Origin: Epiperipatus broadwayi
Lineage: Eukaryota; Onychophora; Udeonychophora; Euonychophora; Peripatidae
DNA length: 64,000 nucleotides
Reading direction: 5' to 3'
Assembly: GCA_028023455.1 (NCBI GenBank)
Contig: JAQFVV010006200.1
Location: forward strand, 8,546,521 to 8,610,520
The position numbers were made by a program, and so were the translations under genes. Of this stretch, positions 45,332 to 57,640 are shown piece after piece; positions within the stretch are counted from its first letter, which is position 1, and every line of letters begins with the position of its first letter. The notes below the pieces were generated by a model. The model worked only from the letters and a program-made list of their open reading frames with translations. It did not search any database and was not told where the DNA came from.

Positions 45332-46119
45332 TATAAACTCAATAGTTTGTTTGTTTTTTTACTAATTCAATCACTTTTTTTAACTGCATTTAACAAATAA
45401 AGTTAATCTCTTTTTTGTCCATCACTTTTTGGCAATAATGTTCCTAATTGATTTTTAATAAACATTTATATAATTAAAAGAAATACATTTTAAAAAATTA
45501 TTTAAAGTTTTAGTTTTTTTCCTTTCTTATTATTCCTTGCTATTTTGTAAAAAAAATAAAAAATAAACACATGAATTATTAGACAAGATGAACAAGTTAC
45601 TCTTACAGTTCAAAGTCCCAAACTAAAAAAGGCACACCAGAAAAATATGCTTAGGTCAGTTCTGTGAATTGACCTTATTTACTGTACTGCATTTATTTTT
45701 TCATGTTACTTTTTATAAAAGGACATATTAGTTTATCCATTATTAATAAGTGTTTGTTGATTAAATATTAACTAAGAAAAGTCTAAAAGTCATGAAAGGT
45801 TTAATCTTTTACAGAAGTGACCGATTATTAATTGCTAAAATATAAGCGATCAACTGAGATTAGACACATGAAATAAATGTATAATGAGAGTGGATGATCA
45901 GTGTTTATGCTGGTAAATGGGTGCTATGTGATGAAGTTTGTGATGAAAGGAGCTCTGTTCATTATTGATATTATTCTTTGGCTATTATTGGGTGTGTAGG
46001 TATATCGCAATTCAACAGCATACATATTATGTGAAATATAAATATATAATTTTGTACTAATTAAAATAAATATTAGATTATTAATTATCAAAATATATAT
46101 AAAAAAGTCTATAAACTAT
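45332..46119. other. AT-rich DNA, no gene seen
   Basis: No signal that I can support. Confidence 0.45.
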
Positions 46120-46300
46120 CTCCCTGTAAAAAGAAAATAAATCTTATTGCAAAGGCTTCTCCCAGGAGGTCTTAAGAAGTACAGTGAAGAACGTATTAAT
46201 CAATTACAGTACTATGTATTTATGGTCAGCAGTTTTTATTTCATTATTTTGCTTTTAGTTCAGAATATCTAGATACCCATTTACCGACCAATAATTTGAT
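46120..46300 (-). repeat. R4 family, inverted diverged copy
   Basis: The minus strand carries GGTATCTAGATATTC and TTCTTCACTGTACTTC blocks, in register with 26440-26640. Confidence 0.4.
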
Positions 46301-47689
46301 GGAAATGAGCTTAGCTCTCTCCATAAAATTTCTAAGCTTACTTCAAAATTTTTAACTGGAAAAATTTTCCAGTTTCACCCAAATTCAAAGCCCTGATCAT
46401 AGACATGGCATGTGGATGCATATATGTTATATACTATTATTTTTCAGCTGAACTAAATTTATTATAGAATTAAAAAATTATAATTGAATTAAGTGCTATT
46501 AATAATAAATATTTAGTAATTATATTTTTAAAATAAATCCCACATTTAAAAGATTTAACTGGATTTTACTCCAGTAATTATCGCATTTTATTTTGTAAAC
46601 TCGATTCAGATTTTTTATGCTTGTGAATTATTTAATTACATTAAATTATCAAATTAAAAAAAATACAATAGTATTTTTTTTAGCACGCATTTTTATTCAA
46701 TTAATATCCTAAGTATATTTCTTAACTTTTTTTTTTTTGCAAAATATACGGTTTTGAATATATTTTTTATATCAGATGTGAAGTCGACCCGTTCCTGCAC
46801 CTGAAATCTGCCTTCATTTTAATCAAAATACAACAGCCAGCCTTGATTATACTGTACCTAAACTAATTAATCAAGGAAATCATTTCTCAGTTCCCATTTT
46901 CCTATTTATGATGTCATCCTTGCATTTACACCCTCTAGTGATCAAACATGAATATTTTTATATAATCCTGTTAAACTTATTAACATATTTCACAAATATT
47001 TAAATTCATTATTTTGTACGAGCTAAAGAATGATTCATAAGATAAATTATATGCGGAATAATAAACAAAGAAAATGTTGAATTTAAATTTCAATGAAGCG
47101 ATATGACTTAGTATTATACAAAAATAAAATTTATGTATATAAAAAATTAAAAAATACGTAATTTATATAAAACATAGACACGCTTTAAGACTGTCTTTGC
47201 ATATATTATGCTTTAATAAGGTTATATATTATTTAGCCAATTTATTTAAAATATTTTTATATATAAGAGAATGGAATTTTTTTAATTTATCCACAGACAG
47301 AATGGTAAAGATTTAGATTATAGTTTATTTGAAATTCACTTTAAAACAAACCTGATTCAAAATCAATGTATATAATAGAAGGCTGAATAATTAACTAAAT
47401 TCAAATAGAAATTGAGAATTACTCTGACAGAAAACGCCCTGATCAGTTTAATGTAGTTTTAGAGCGATGGATTTGTGAACTAAGATTCTTGAATTGAATC
47501 TTAAAGTATCATCTTATAATACTGTACTCGTTATTATGACCTTATAAGCACTTAATTATTTGATTATCAAAGCAAAATTTAAATATCTGTGAAGCAAATA
47601 TTAGATAGAGGACCGATGCTGAATTTCAGCACTCATGTTTTTAAATGTAAATATATAACGAACGAAATTTAAAAAATCCTATGTAGTAC
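46301..47689. other. AT-rich DNA, no gene seen
   Basis: No signal that I can support. Confidence 0.5.
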
Positions 47690-47935
47690 GCTTATATCTC
47701 TATTTCCATTATATTTCAATAATAAACTACAAAAATCATTTTCACCTCGATGACGACTGCTGCATTCTTTTCCCAATGGTTGAATCGATACCACGGATTG
47801 TGGTTCAACTCTCCTACTTCCTGTAGTTAAACTTTTTCTCTCATGTGTCATAGCATCAGCCGGGAAAGCGAACCCGCTAACCTGGGACAACTGCTTGTAA
47901 AGCAGCCGTCGCTGACCTCTCGACCACCATGCTTG
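47690..47935 (-). repeat. tRNA-Val-like SINE
   Basis: The minus-strand head starts GCATGGTGGTCGAGAGGTC (A-box-like). It has an anticodon arm CTGC-TTTACAA-GCAG (47891-47905) with anticodon UAC, the Val arm. After an insertion-like TTGTCCCAGGTTA it has AGCGGGTTCGCTTTCCCG in the T-arm/B-box position, and it closes with ATGC, complementary to the 5' GCAT. A body of about 165 bp follows (ATGACACATGAGAGAAAAAG and on). A truncated copy lies at 7755-7850. The intact-looking head and body are typical of tRNA SINEs. Confidence 0.7.
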
Positions 47936-48655
47936 AAAGCTTTTTTATGAACTTCTAAGCAATAAACCATTTGATTATTTTATTTTAATAAATTAAAATT
48001 ATGGGCAGTAATTGTATAAACTTATAGAATCTTTCTCATATTATTCAAAGTCATATTAATCAAACTTGACATGGAAAAGAAGATTGGGGGAGTTTTTTTT
48101 ATTTATTAGCAACTAATTAAATTATAGGCATTTAAAAATAATTGAGTGATAAATACTCATTCCAAGACTAGAAGTCATAATTTGAGCTAGTATCCTGTAA
48201 CCTTTAGCTTTGGAATCCATTATTACTACTATGACAAACTGTGCAAGACTATTTATTACTTTATATTAGTTTAAATGTGATGAGTCACATAATAACCGCT
48301 ATTATGATATGCAATATTCAAGTTGCTCAAAATCTTTCATTCCACTGCATAAATCAGAGATCTAAAAATAAAAAGTCTGATTTAGTAATAAAAGAAAGAT
48401 CAGATATTTGTAAGAAATTTAAGTACTCGAAGAGAGAGCTAGGTTACAATATATAAATTTTGAGTTTCAAAGTATATCACTCTAACACAGACAAAAATGG
48501 AAAAATGTAAAAAGTGACAAATATATATATAGAAAACATAATAATGAATTAGGATGTAATCTTACAAATCTAGGCAAATGCAGTTGAGTGGGAAAACAGT
48601 CAAAGCAGGGATGGAAAATTATTAATAAAAAAAGTGAAAGTATTATAAATGTGGA
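47936..48655. other. AT-rich DNA, no gene seen
   Basis: The short frame at 48241-48456 is K/I/S-rich and has no recognisable feature. Confidence 0.45.
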
Positions 48656-48659
48656 AAGA

Positions 48660-49345
48660 ATATATAAGGAAGTTATGCCACTTCAAGACCAATTCTCTTC
48701 ACCCTACTTCAGAGTCATCTATCATAAGCTTGAGTAATCAAACAACCCTGGACTTGAGTGCATAAAATATTGAAGGTGGATATCATATGTGCTTTAATTT
48801 TCAACATATGAAGTACTCGCTGATGAAACTAGAATCAGTATTGGGTTTCAGATAATGGCACTATTAACTAATATCCATTAATTAATCATGACTAGTAGAA
48901 TGGAGAGAATTGATCTTTAATGCATTGTTAAGAATAATCAGAAAAAAGTCATATGACATTTTATTGGTATTCTTCTTCCTAATCAAATGGTGGAAGAGAT
49001 TAAAATGTAGCATAAAATTGAAATCACTAAGATTAGTAGCAACTTCAATAAGTTGTAGTCTTTGAATTTCAGACTATATAAAAAGAACTGAATGATTTAT
49101 TGTTCACGCATCAGAAATTGATAGAGTTAAGCCATGGTTCTTGGATATTCATCTCAAGAGTATGCCAATTCACCACTCCTCTAATCAGGCTACATACATT
49201 CCACTTTTGAATTCTGTCTTCACTGATTAAGTCTAAAACTAATTTAGAGTTGTGAATTTCATAGCACTATTAACAAATGTCTGTTGATTATTTCAGCTCA
49301 TGTAGATGATCCTGGAGAAGAGAGAAAGCAAATTGCTCTTAAAAT
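48660..49345. repeat. R6 family cluster
   Basis: An inverted partial copy at about 48660-48790 (minus strand TTGATTACTCAAGCTTATGA) is followed by direct partial copies around 48856 and 49200-49345. The last two share GCACTATTAAC-AATxTCxxTTxATTA. All are strongly diverged. Confidence 0.4.
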
Positions 49346-49534
49346 CATATGCTGAGTAAGCTAAAAAATTTGTGATGTTTTATTAAATTATATGATGAGA
49401 TAATAATAGAAAAATAAAAGTAGGTAGTTAAGTCTTTAACTAATTATATATATATGCTTCTATAATAATAAAGTTGTATTTTTGAGGTGTTGTTTGTAAC
49501 ATCCAATTAATGATTCTGATTAATATATGTACAT

Positions 49535-49973
49535 TATTTATTAAAACAGGCAAAACTCTTCATACAGTAGTGCCATTCAGTACAAACCAGAGTAATCAAT
49601 GGATGCCAAAAGGCTTGTGCATAAAATCCCTATCTAGTGCCTACTCATCCAATATCCCCAGACTAGTTTCTGGCTTGTGACCTTCATCAGTGAGGAGCCT
49701 TGGATCTGAGAGCACTGCACCTAAATCTTAGGATCTAATGAAACCCTCCAGCAGCCACCTTTTATCTCTACTTAACTACAAAACTATGAGAATAAAATTG
49801 AAAACACAATATTTTCAATCTAAGCTCATTAGCTTATATAGTCATGTAGGTCTTAACTCAGTTCAGTACCCATACATTTTGGTGTCTTTGGTTCTTTAAA
49901 AACCATACCGCTATCCTATTAGGCAGGATTGGTTATGAGCATGCATAGGAAATGGTGATCATGTGATGTTACA
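49535..49973 (+). repeat. R1 family, full-length copy
   Basis: ATTAAAACAGGCAAAACTC through CAGTAGTGCCATTCAGT, CATCAGTGAGGAGCCTTGG and CTATCCTATTAGGCAGGAT to TTATGAGCATGCATAGGAAA and GGTGATCATGTGATGTT. It is the best representative of the AAAACAGGC-ended subfamily. Confidence 0.88.
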
Positions 49974-50039
49974 TTATTATTGTTATTTCTTTATGTTCTG
50001 AAATTTTTGATACCCAGTTATCTCACTTGATTGATTGTT

Positions 50040-51491
50040 TTAAAAATGTTAGCTCTTCAGTTTGGATAATTTAACTTCAAAAAATTTTAAAGATAAGTTT
50101 ATATTAATTTTTCTTTATTTGTTTAATGTTTCATTGAATGCTGATCAATTTCTTGAGTATTTGAAGATTGGTATTATTATGCCAATCTATAAAAAGAATG
50201 ATTCATTACTTATCAGCAACTACAGACCTATTTCAATCATTTCTAAACTGTTTGACATGGTAGTCTTTCTTAAGTGAGCATAGAGTAATTTCTGTACATT
50301 AGTATGGTTTTGTTGCTTAAAAAAAGAGGTAATTTAGATGCTCTTAATAATCATGTGTATATTTTCACATCTTTGTTAGATAATGGTCTTAAGACTGCAG
50401 CCACATATTTAGATCTTTCTAAATCATTTGACTCTATTCATCATAAAATTCTTCTTATGGTTACAAAATTATTTAAAAGACCAAAAACAGACAAATTCAT
50501 GGCATTATTAGTTATTTTAAATTGATAAATCATGGAGTTCCATGGGTTTGTGTACTTGGTTCTGTGTTATTTTTGATTTATAATAATAATATATATTGCC
50601 TTTGAATTCAGTGATTTATGGTTTTGCTGATGATATTGCTCTGTCTTTTGGTGCTGTTTCATATAGTCTTTTTGAGCAAATGATTAATAAGGATTTGCCT
50701 TTAATTAGTAATTGGCTTATATTAAATAGTTCAACAGTCAATTGTAATAAAACAAGAACTATTCCTTTTTCTTATAAATTTTTCATTTTTTGAATATTTC
50801 TATTTGTAGCCAATATAAAGTTGATTGTAATAGCATTTGTACTTGTGGTAATATTGTTTTTGTTGGTGATTATTATTATTTGGGAGTTTTTATTGATTCT
50901 ACATTATCTTGGTCAAATCATATTGTTTATGTGTGTTCAATGTTACATAAGATATATTTATTTTATTATTTAATGAAATTTTAGTTTAGATCTATTTTAA
51001 GATACTGTATGGAGAGTTTAGCCTCAGTGTATTTATGAATCTTGTTATCAAAGTATATTATTGTCTTGCTTACACTTTGTCGTCATTATGTGTTTTATAA
51101 AATTACATTCAGCGTATTATTTTTGGGAAGTCTAATTCAACTTCCATTCAGAATATCCACGGTAATGGCTGGGTTTTATCTGTTATTAATATTTATAAAT
51201 TTAGGGTAAATATTGATATATTTTATCATCCTCTTTTATGTGCAAGAATTTTTAAAATAAATACTTGATTAGCTAAAAACTTTCAATTGGCATTGCCTGC
51301 TTTTAGTTTGGAAGGTAGTCGTAGGCAGATTGTTTAATTTTTTTATCTCTGCTTATTTGTTAGATATTGACCACATATAATTTGCTACGTTTAAAAAATA
51401 TTTGTGATATTGGTTATATACTATGTAGTTATTTTGGTAATGTTTTGTTATTTATTATATTGTTTATATTATGTCTTTGTAGTTAAATATA
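50040..51491 (+). pseudogene. CR1/Jockey-type LINE, reverse transcriptase region (broken)
   Basis: Successive plus-strand frames read as one RT. KIGIIMPIYKKNDSLLISNY with RPISIISKLFD is at 50062-50277. TAATYLDLSKSFDSIHHKIL (first catalytic Asp) is at 50304-50525. YGFADDIALSF (intact FADD) with LISNWLILNSSTVNCNKT is at 50596-50793. YYLGVFIDSTLSWSNHI is at 50790-50984. A decayed C-terminus extends to about 51300. The order and the NYRPIS, FDxIxH and FADD motifs fit CR1/Jockey-group elements. The copy is 5'-truncated near 50040, just after the R1 copy, has stops between blocks, and ends in AAATATAAA followed by (TTA)n. Confidence 0.8.
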
Positions 51492-51492
51492 A

Positions 51493-51550
<58 letters not shown>
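51492..51550 (+). repeat. (TTA)n microsatellite, about 20 units
   Basis: 59 perfect bases between the 3' end of the plus-strand LINE and the 3' end of the minus-strand LINE. Confidence 0.95.
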
Positions 51551-51551
<1 letters not shown>

Positions 51552-52810
51552 GTTTCAACAATAGTAAACTTTATTGATCCAATAGTTACATAGTATTATA
51601 ATGCCATAGCAAGATACATGTTGAATCTTATTATTGTTATTTCAATTTCAAGTCTACAATATTCATTTTTTAAAAAGTACATATCTGTACGGGTAATTTT
51701 ACATGATTCTATCCACTTTATCAATGTTAATTAATCATATTATTGTCCAATAGGAGCATAATCAGGACCATGCTTTCTTTAATTTTGTTTTTATAGCTTT
51801 GCTATTTGCCTGAGCAGGGCCCAAGTAGCTGCATAAATATCCGGGCTGGTGATCTGCTTGTCTCTAACTTGAATTTTATTCAACTTATTTTCAAATGTGG
51901 CTGGATGCCTTCTGGAGTTATTACCCAATATGAATACACACCTAGTGCACCAAAGTGCATATAAAACAAACGTTGAGGCCCTTATGGCTGGTATAGACCT
52001 ACCTTTGTAATTTGATATAATTTGCATCATTGTAGTATTTTTTCCTGTATTTGGCCTGCAAAATGCATCTAGTCTGCTCCAAGGCCTTGCAGTTGAAAAT
52101 TATATGCTGTAAAGTCTCCTCAGCCATATGGCAAAGGCCACAGAATGGATCAACTGACCTGTACATTCTTCTGTGATGTAAAAAATACTTAGTAGGTAAA
52201 GTGTTCAAATTCATCTTGATTATAAAATCTAGGAACTTAGGTTCTAGTTGCCATTTTTTGTATTGCTTGATCAGATATTTGTTTCCTATTTCTAGTATTA
52301 ATGGGATCTCCTCATTATAATTATTTTGATATATAAACTTATATATTTCCCAATATTTATATTTTTGGTCCAATTGATCTGGAATTGTTCTTTCTCTCCT
52401 GCATTGGTAGACGGTGATTGCCAAAAAATAATCTTTTGGAGGAGGTTTATCTGTAGGTGTTATCTGCTCTAGGTGTCTTAATTTAGGAAATTGAGTGAGT
52501 ATAGCAATTATAGCCTTCCTTGTTTTAAATGTTTGAAATGTTTGTAAGCTATGCAATCCCAGTCCATTTGCTATAAGAGGGCGATTCAGTTTTGCCATTG
52601 AAATTGCCACCGTCTTTTTCCCCCAGATGAGCTTGCAACATATGGAATTAATGCATGCCATAAACTTTTTTGAAAATTCAACTACAGGCATGTAATATGT
52701 TATCTTGGTTATTATAAGTTTGTTAATCAGTTGCACCTTTGCATATATGGACAAATATGCCTTTGAGAGTGATTCAGCTATGCTTTTGACTTCCTCTTTG
52801 AGCTTGGCTA
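51551..52810 (-). pseudogene. Tx1/L1-type LINE, ORF2 C-terminal region
   Basis: A 251-residue minus-strand frame (52754-51999), open beyond its first Met to about 52808 (AKLKEEVKSIAESLSKAYL), has the post-RT features of L1/Tx1 ORF2. These are YAKVQLINKLIITKITYYM, WGKKTVAISMAKLNRPLIANGL (split), NLNTLPTKYFLHHRR, and a zinc knuckle CGLCHMAEETLQHIIFNC. After a frameshift near 52010 the frame 52030-51791 gives LYALWCTRCVFILGNN and RDKQITSPDIYAATWALL. The 3' UTR has AATAAAG on the minus strand near 51575 and ends at (TTA)n. It is 5'-truncated at 52810 against the long (TTA)n array and is better preserved than its relative at 19076-19965. Confidence 0.82.
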
Positions 52811-53140
<330 letters not shown>

Positions 53141-54511
53141 ATATCACTCATCACAAGTATTTCCTTATTTGGAGTTATATTAATTTTGTATTGTTTATAT
53201 ATTATTGTAATAGATATTATTATTAAATTATAAAAAATTGATTAAAATTAATAAATCATTTAACTAAGTTTGTTATAATTAATCACTTTCTCTCTTTTTT
53301 TTTATTACATCTTCTTCTCACACTTTTTATAATCTGATACAAGCTTTCCCATAATTTATTAACAACTGCATTAAACAAAAATTTTAAACCGATATGGTTA
53401 GAAATAATTAATACTGTCTATGAGCAATTTAAAAAGTTACAATAATTTTAGATGTTTTTTTAAAAAACAAAAAAGAATTGAAAACCATATAAAATTTTGG
53501 CATATGTGTAATATTAATCCAATATTCTGGATTTCTTAACCTTTCTCTTATTCCATCTTGAGCTCTTCCAACAATTATCAATCTGTCATTATGAACTATA
53601 ATTCAATCTTATTTTCATTGTCCTAAAAGAACATATATAGTAATAACTTTCTTATCCCCAATTATAAAGCATAATTTCTTAAAGAATCATATGGTGCTGA
53701 AATTATTTATTTTAATAGTTACAGCATTTAATATATTTATAAGACATTAAGTATGTGAAATTTATTTTTATATCTGCTGATCTTTATAGAAATAAAAATA
53801 ATCATTTACTGATCTAATTTTTTATATTTCACTTTATTAAACATAAATATTAGCAAATAATAATATAACTATTAATTTTAATACTTATTGACTAAGCATT
53901 TACAATAAGTTCTGTATACTATAAATAAGCACCAAAGCTCTAAACTTATTCTGATTTGTGGTTAGAGTGTTTGGGACTTGGAACAGTTGATGAAGGAGAT
54001 TCACTGAAACCAATTTGTGAGCTTTGTATTGTCATAGTTCATAATTTAGACTCTGATTGTTATATAACACTTTATATCATAATTAAATAATGATCTAAGA
54101 CATATATTTAATTACTGTCATTGACAATACTGTAAGATATTGCACACTTGTTTTGTATATTAAACAGTTGCTTTATATCTATAACAGCAACAACAATAAT
54201 AACTAAACACTTAGTGATTTATTTATTTTTTCTGTTTATTGTTGTATAAAATATGTCAACTTAATCAGATTTTTTTTCTTTATTTGCTTATTTATAGTAA
54301 ATTTTATATAAGGCTTAGCAGTGGAACTGTCTCCATTTTTGATTAATTACTTTAAAGTTTTTTTAAAAAATATGTAGTTACAGTTTTTAGTTTCTCTTTT
54401 CTAACAAAAAATAAAAATCATGGATTAAATACACCATTACCAAATTAAGCAAAACAAACACATGACCATCATCAATTAGTCTCATTAATTTTCTGACATT
54501 TCACAAGAAAA
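53141..54511. other. AT-rich DNA, no gene seen
   Basis: No signal that I can support. Confidence 0.5.
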
Positions 54512-55670
54512 ATCTTAAACTGGAGATACCAAATTATTCTAAAGGACTTAGAAAATCCAAATTGAGATGAATGGATGCGATAATATAGATTCTAGATGTG
54601 ATAATATATGGAAGTCTTAAATTGGATACTAAGTTATTGTAAAAGGACTTAGAAAAGCCAAATGAGATGAATGGATAATATAGATGATAGATATGATAAT
54701 ATATGGACAAGTGAAGTCTTAAACTGGACACCAAGTTGTTGTAAAGGACTTAGAAAATCCAAATAACATGAATGGAAGAGATATTATAGATACTAAATAT
54801 ATTGACAAGTGAAGTATTAAACTGGATATAAAATTATTGTAAAAGACTTAGAAAATTCAAATGAGATGAATGAATGAATAAATGAGATAATATAAATGCT
54901 ATATATGATAACATTGAATACTAAGTTCTTGTAAAAGACTTTAAAAATCCAAATGAGATGAATGGATGAAATAATATAGATGATAGATATGTTAACATAT
55001 GTACAAGTAAACTCTTTAATGGAATACTAAGTTACTGTAAAAGACAAAAAATCCAAATGAGATGAATGGGATGATATAGATGCTAGATATTATAATATAT
55101 GGACAAGTGAAGTCTTAAACTGGACACCCAGTTGTAAAAGTCTTAGAAAATCCAAATGAAATGAATGGATGAGATAATATATTGTGCTAGATATATGGAC
55201 AAGTAAAGCCTTAAACTGGATATCAAATTATTGTAAAAGTCTTATAAAATCCAAATGAGATAATATAGATGCTAGTTATGATAACATATGGACAAGTGAA
55301 GTCTTAAACTGGATACCAAGTTTTTGTAAAAGACATAGAAAATTCAAATGAGATGAATAGATAAGGTAATATAATATGCTATACATATGGACAAGTGCCA
55401 TCTTAAACTGGATATCAAGTTATTATAAAAGTCTTATAAAATCTAAATGAGATGAATGGATAAGTAAGATAGATTTTGTGGACAAGTGAAGTATTAAACT
55501 GGATAGCAAGATATTGTAAAAGATTTAGAAAATTTAAATGAGATGGATAACATAGATTCTAGACATATGGATAAGTAAAAGTTAAACTGAATATGAAGTT
55601 ATAGCAAAAATCTTTAAAAATCCAAATGAAATGAATGGATGAGATAAGATAGATGCTAGATTAAAGATAG
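54512..55670 (+). repeat. Minisatellite, about 12 units of about 97 bp
   Basis: Each unit runs CTTAAACTGGATACCAAG, TTATTGTAAAAGACTTAG, AAAATCCAAATGAGATGAAT, GGATGAGATAATATAGATGC and ATATGGACAAGTGAAG. Unit starts lie near 54512, 54616, 54718, 54817, 54910, 55012, 55112, 55209, 55302, 55401, 55493 and 55580. Units differ by short deletions and substitutions; those at the right end are the most diverged. Confidence 0.9.
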
Positions 55671-57348
55671 ACAATAATATTTTTGTACAGTGATTTCATT
55701 TTGAAAATATCTTTTAAGATTAAACTTTTTTTTCTCTCAAGCTAAAATAATAAAATTGACTTTTTAAAAATTTAATATTTTTTAATCATTTTGTCTACTT
55801 CAGTGCTAATCAACCATTTGGATTTCTCATACCACCCAAACAATATCAACATTTGTTCATACCACCATTCCTTATAAAAAAAAATTGGCATCAAAATAAA
55901 ATAAGTACGGAAATAAAAAAAAATATTCACTATATATTTTGGTAATGTAAACATAATTACCATAATAAAAGTTAAATATTTAATTTATTTAGAAACAAAA
56001 TATCTATTATTATTATTAGCATTTCCAAAATTAATATGTAAAACCCTATTTAAAAAACAATCAAAATATTATGAAAAAAACTTTTAATTAAAATTAATAA
56101 AGTTTGTTTGGCAGAACACAATTTTTTTAAGATCAGGTTCTGTGTTTCATAGTTTTAAGAAAAATTAGGTTTAATTATTTGCTTTTTAACTATAACATTG
56201 TTGAAAATCTTTTTTTCACATAAATAAGTGATGCAAAATGGCATTAAAATTTTTTATTCGCTGTGGCTACCATTTCTTTATGTGAGGTTTTTTTTATATG
56301 CAATAGTTCAGGCTAAATATAAAAATTAAATATATAATTGTGAATAAATTTGAGCTTATAATCCACATTTATAAATGATATATAAAAATTGAACTAATTA
56401 ACATGGGCATAAAGATCAGATGTTTCAAATTAATATTTCACTTGATGAGCAAAGATTGTTTTATGAATTGCATGTATAGTGAAAAAGATTGGTTTGGGAT
56501 TTTTATAAACTAGTTTAAACTAATACCACAATGAATTTTGAGTTAGGGGGAGTTTGAAATAATTTGAAGTCAGCTTGTTTGCATACATTTTATAATGTTT
56601 AACTATATATATTTACCGTAATGTGATGTTAACTGCTCCATAAGATATTATAAGGTAATTGTTATAAGGCATCATAACTTTCATCTCCCTTATGAAAAAA
56701 TATTTTGATATACTTTTAGACAACTTTGCCCATTGTTTGATAATTTCTTCCTGTAGTGTAATATTTAAACATTACATTCTATGTTTAAATATTTTCAATA
56801 TGTGGAAATATCTGTTATATTTTCATATTAGAAAAATTACTATGAGATTTCAAGTGTTTATATTTTACTATTTTCATTAATGACTGTCTATCAACATCTG
56901 ACAGTAATTTTTGTATATAAGAGATATTTCCATGTATCAAAAAGTTTAAACAATTACACCTATTAAAAACTATTATTTTATTACATTAACTGTATGTATG
57001 TATATATATATGAATTACATGATAACATCCTAATATCTACACTATAGATCTTCAATCTGTTGTCAAAGCAATTTCTCTATAAAGAATAAGTGGAACAGGT
57101 TACATTAAGAACAGATTTACAGTGTGCATAAGCTTGCGATATTATGTGATTTATACTTGTGCTTTGTGCAAAGTCAGATTTATTATCTAAATAATATATA
57201 TATATATATGTGTTGTTTAATACACAGTGAAATGTAAAATTATATTGCACAAAGTGTGTGAATAATTAATACTTATTATAACATTAATATTTAAAATTGC
57301 TTTGTTCTATTTTCAATGCAGAGCATCTTAGTCAAAACTAAATAAAAT
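55671..57348. other. AT-rich DNA, no gene seen
   Basis: Short frames at 55772-55963 (minus) and 56692-56880 (plus) are hydrophobic, low-complexity and unsupported. A (TA)n run lies at about 57190-57210. Confidence 0.5.
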
Positions 57349-57640
57349 TTGTTATTAAACAATCCAAAACAAAGCAAAACTCTCCATATAGTAGTGCCAT
57401 CTTGTGCTAACAAGAGCAATCAATGGATGCCAGAAGGCTTGTGCATAAAATCCCTATCTAGTGCCTACTCATCCAATATCCCCAGAATAGTTTCTGGCTT
57501 GTGGCCTTCATCAGTGAGGAGCTTTGGATCTGAGAGCACTGCACCTAGATCTTAGGATTTGCTTTGTTTTGGATTGTTTAATAACAATTATTGTGCTAGT
57601 ATGAGATAGTGATCATGTGATGTTTAGTGGTTTAAAATTT
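57349..57640 (+). repeat. R1 family, copy with perfect 30-bp terminal inverted repeat
   Basis: TTGTTATTAAACAATCCAAA (with ACAAAGCAAA) at 57349-57378 is exactly inverted at 57558-57587. Between them lies the left half of R1, to CACTGCACCTAGATCTTAGG. The TGTGCTAGTATGAGATAGTG and ATCATGTGATGTTTAGTGG modules follow on the right. Confidence 0.88.

Noticed and set aside
50998-51030. ACTGTATGGAGAGTTTAGCC, resembling the R1 terminus, inside the CR1/Jockey-like LINE
   Set aside because: It reads in frame as LINE coding sequence (RYCMESLASVY) at the expected place, so the resemblance is probably chance.
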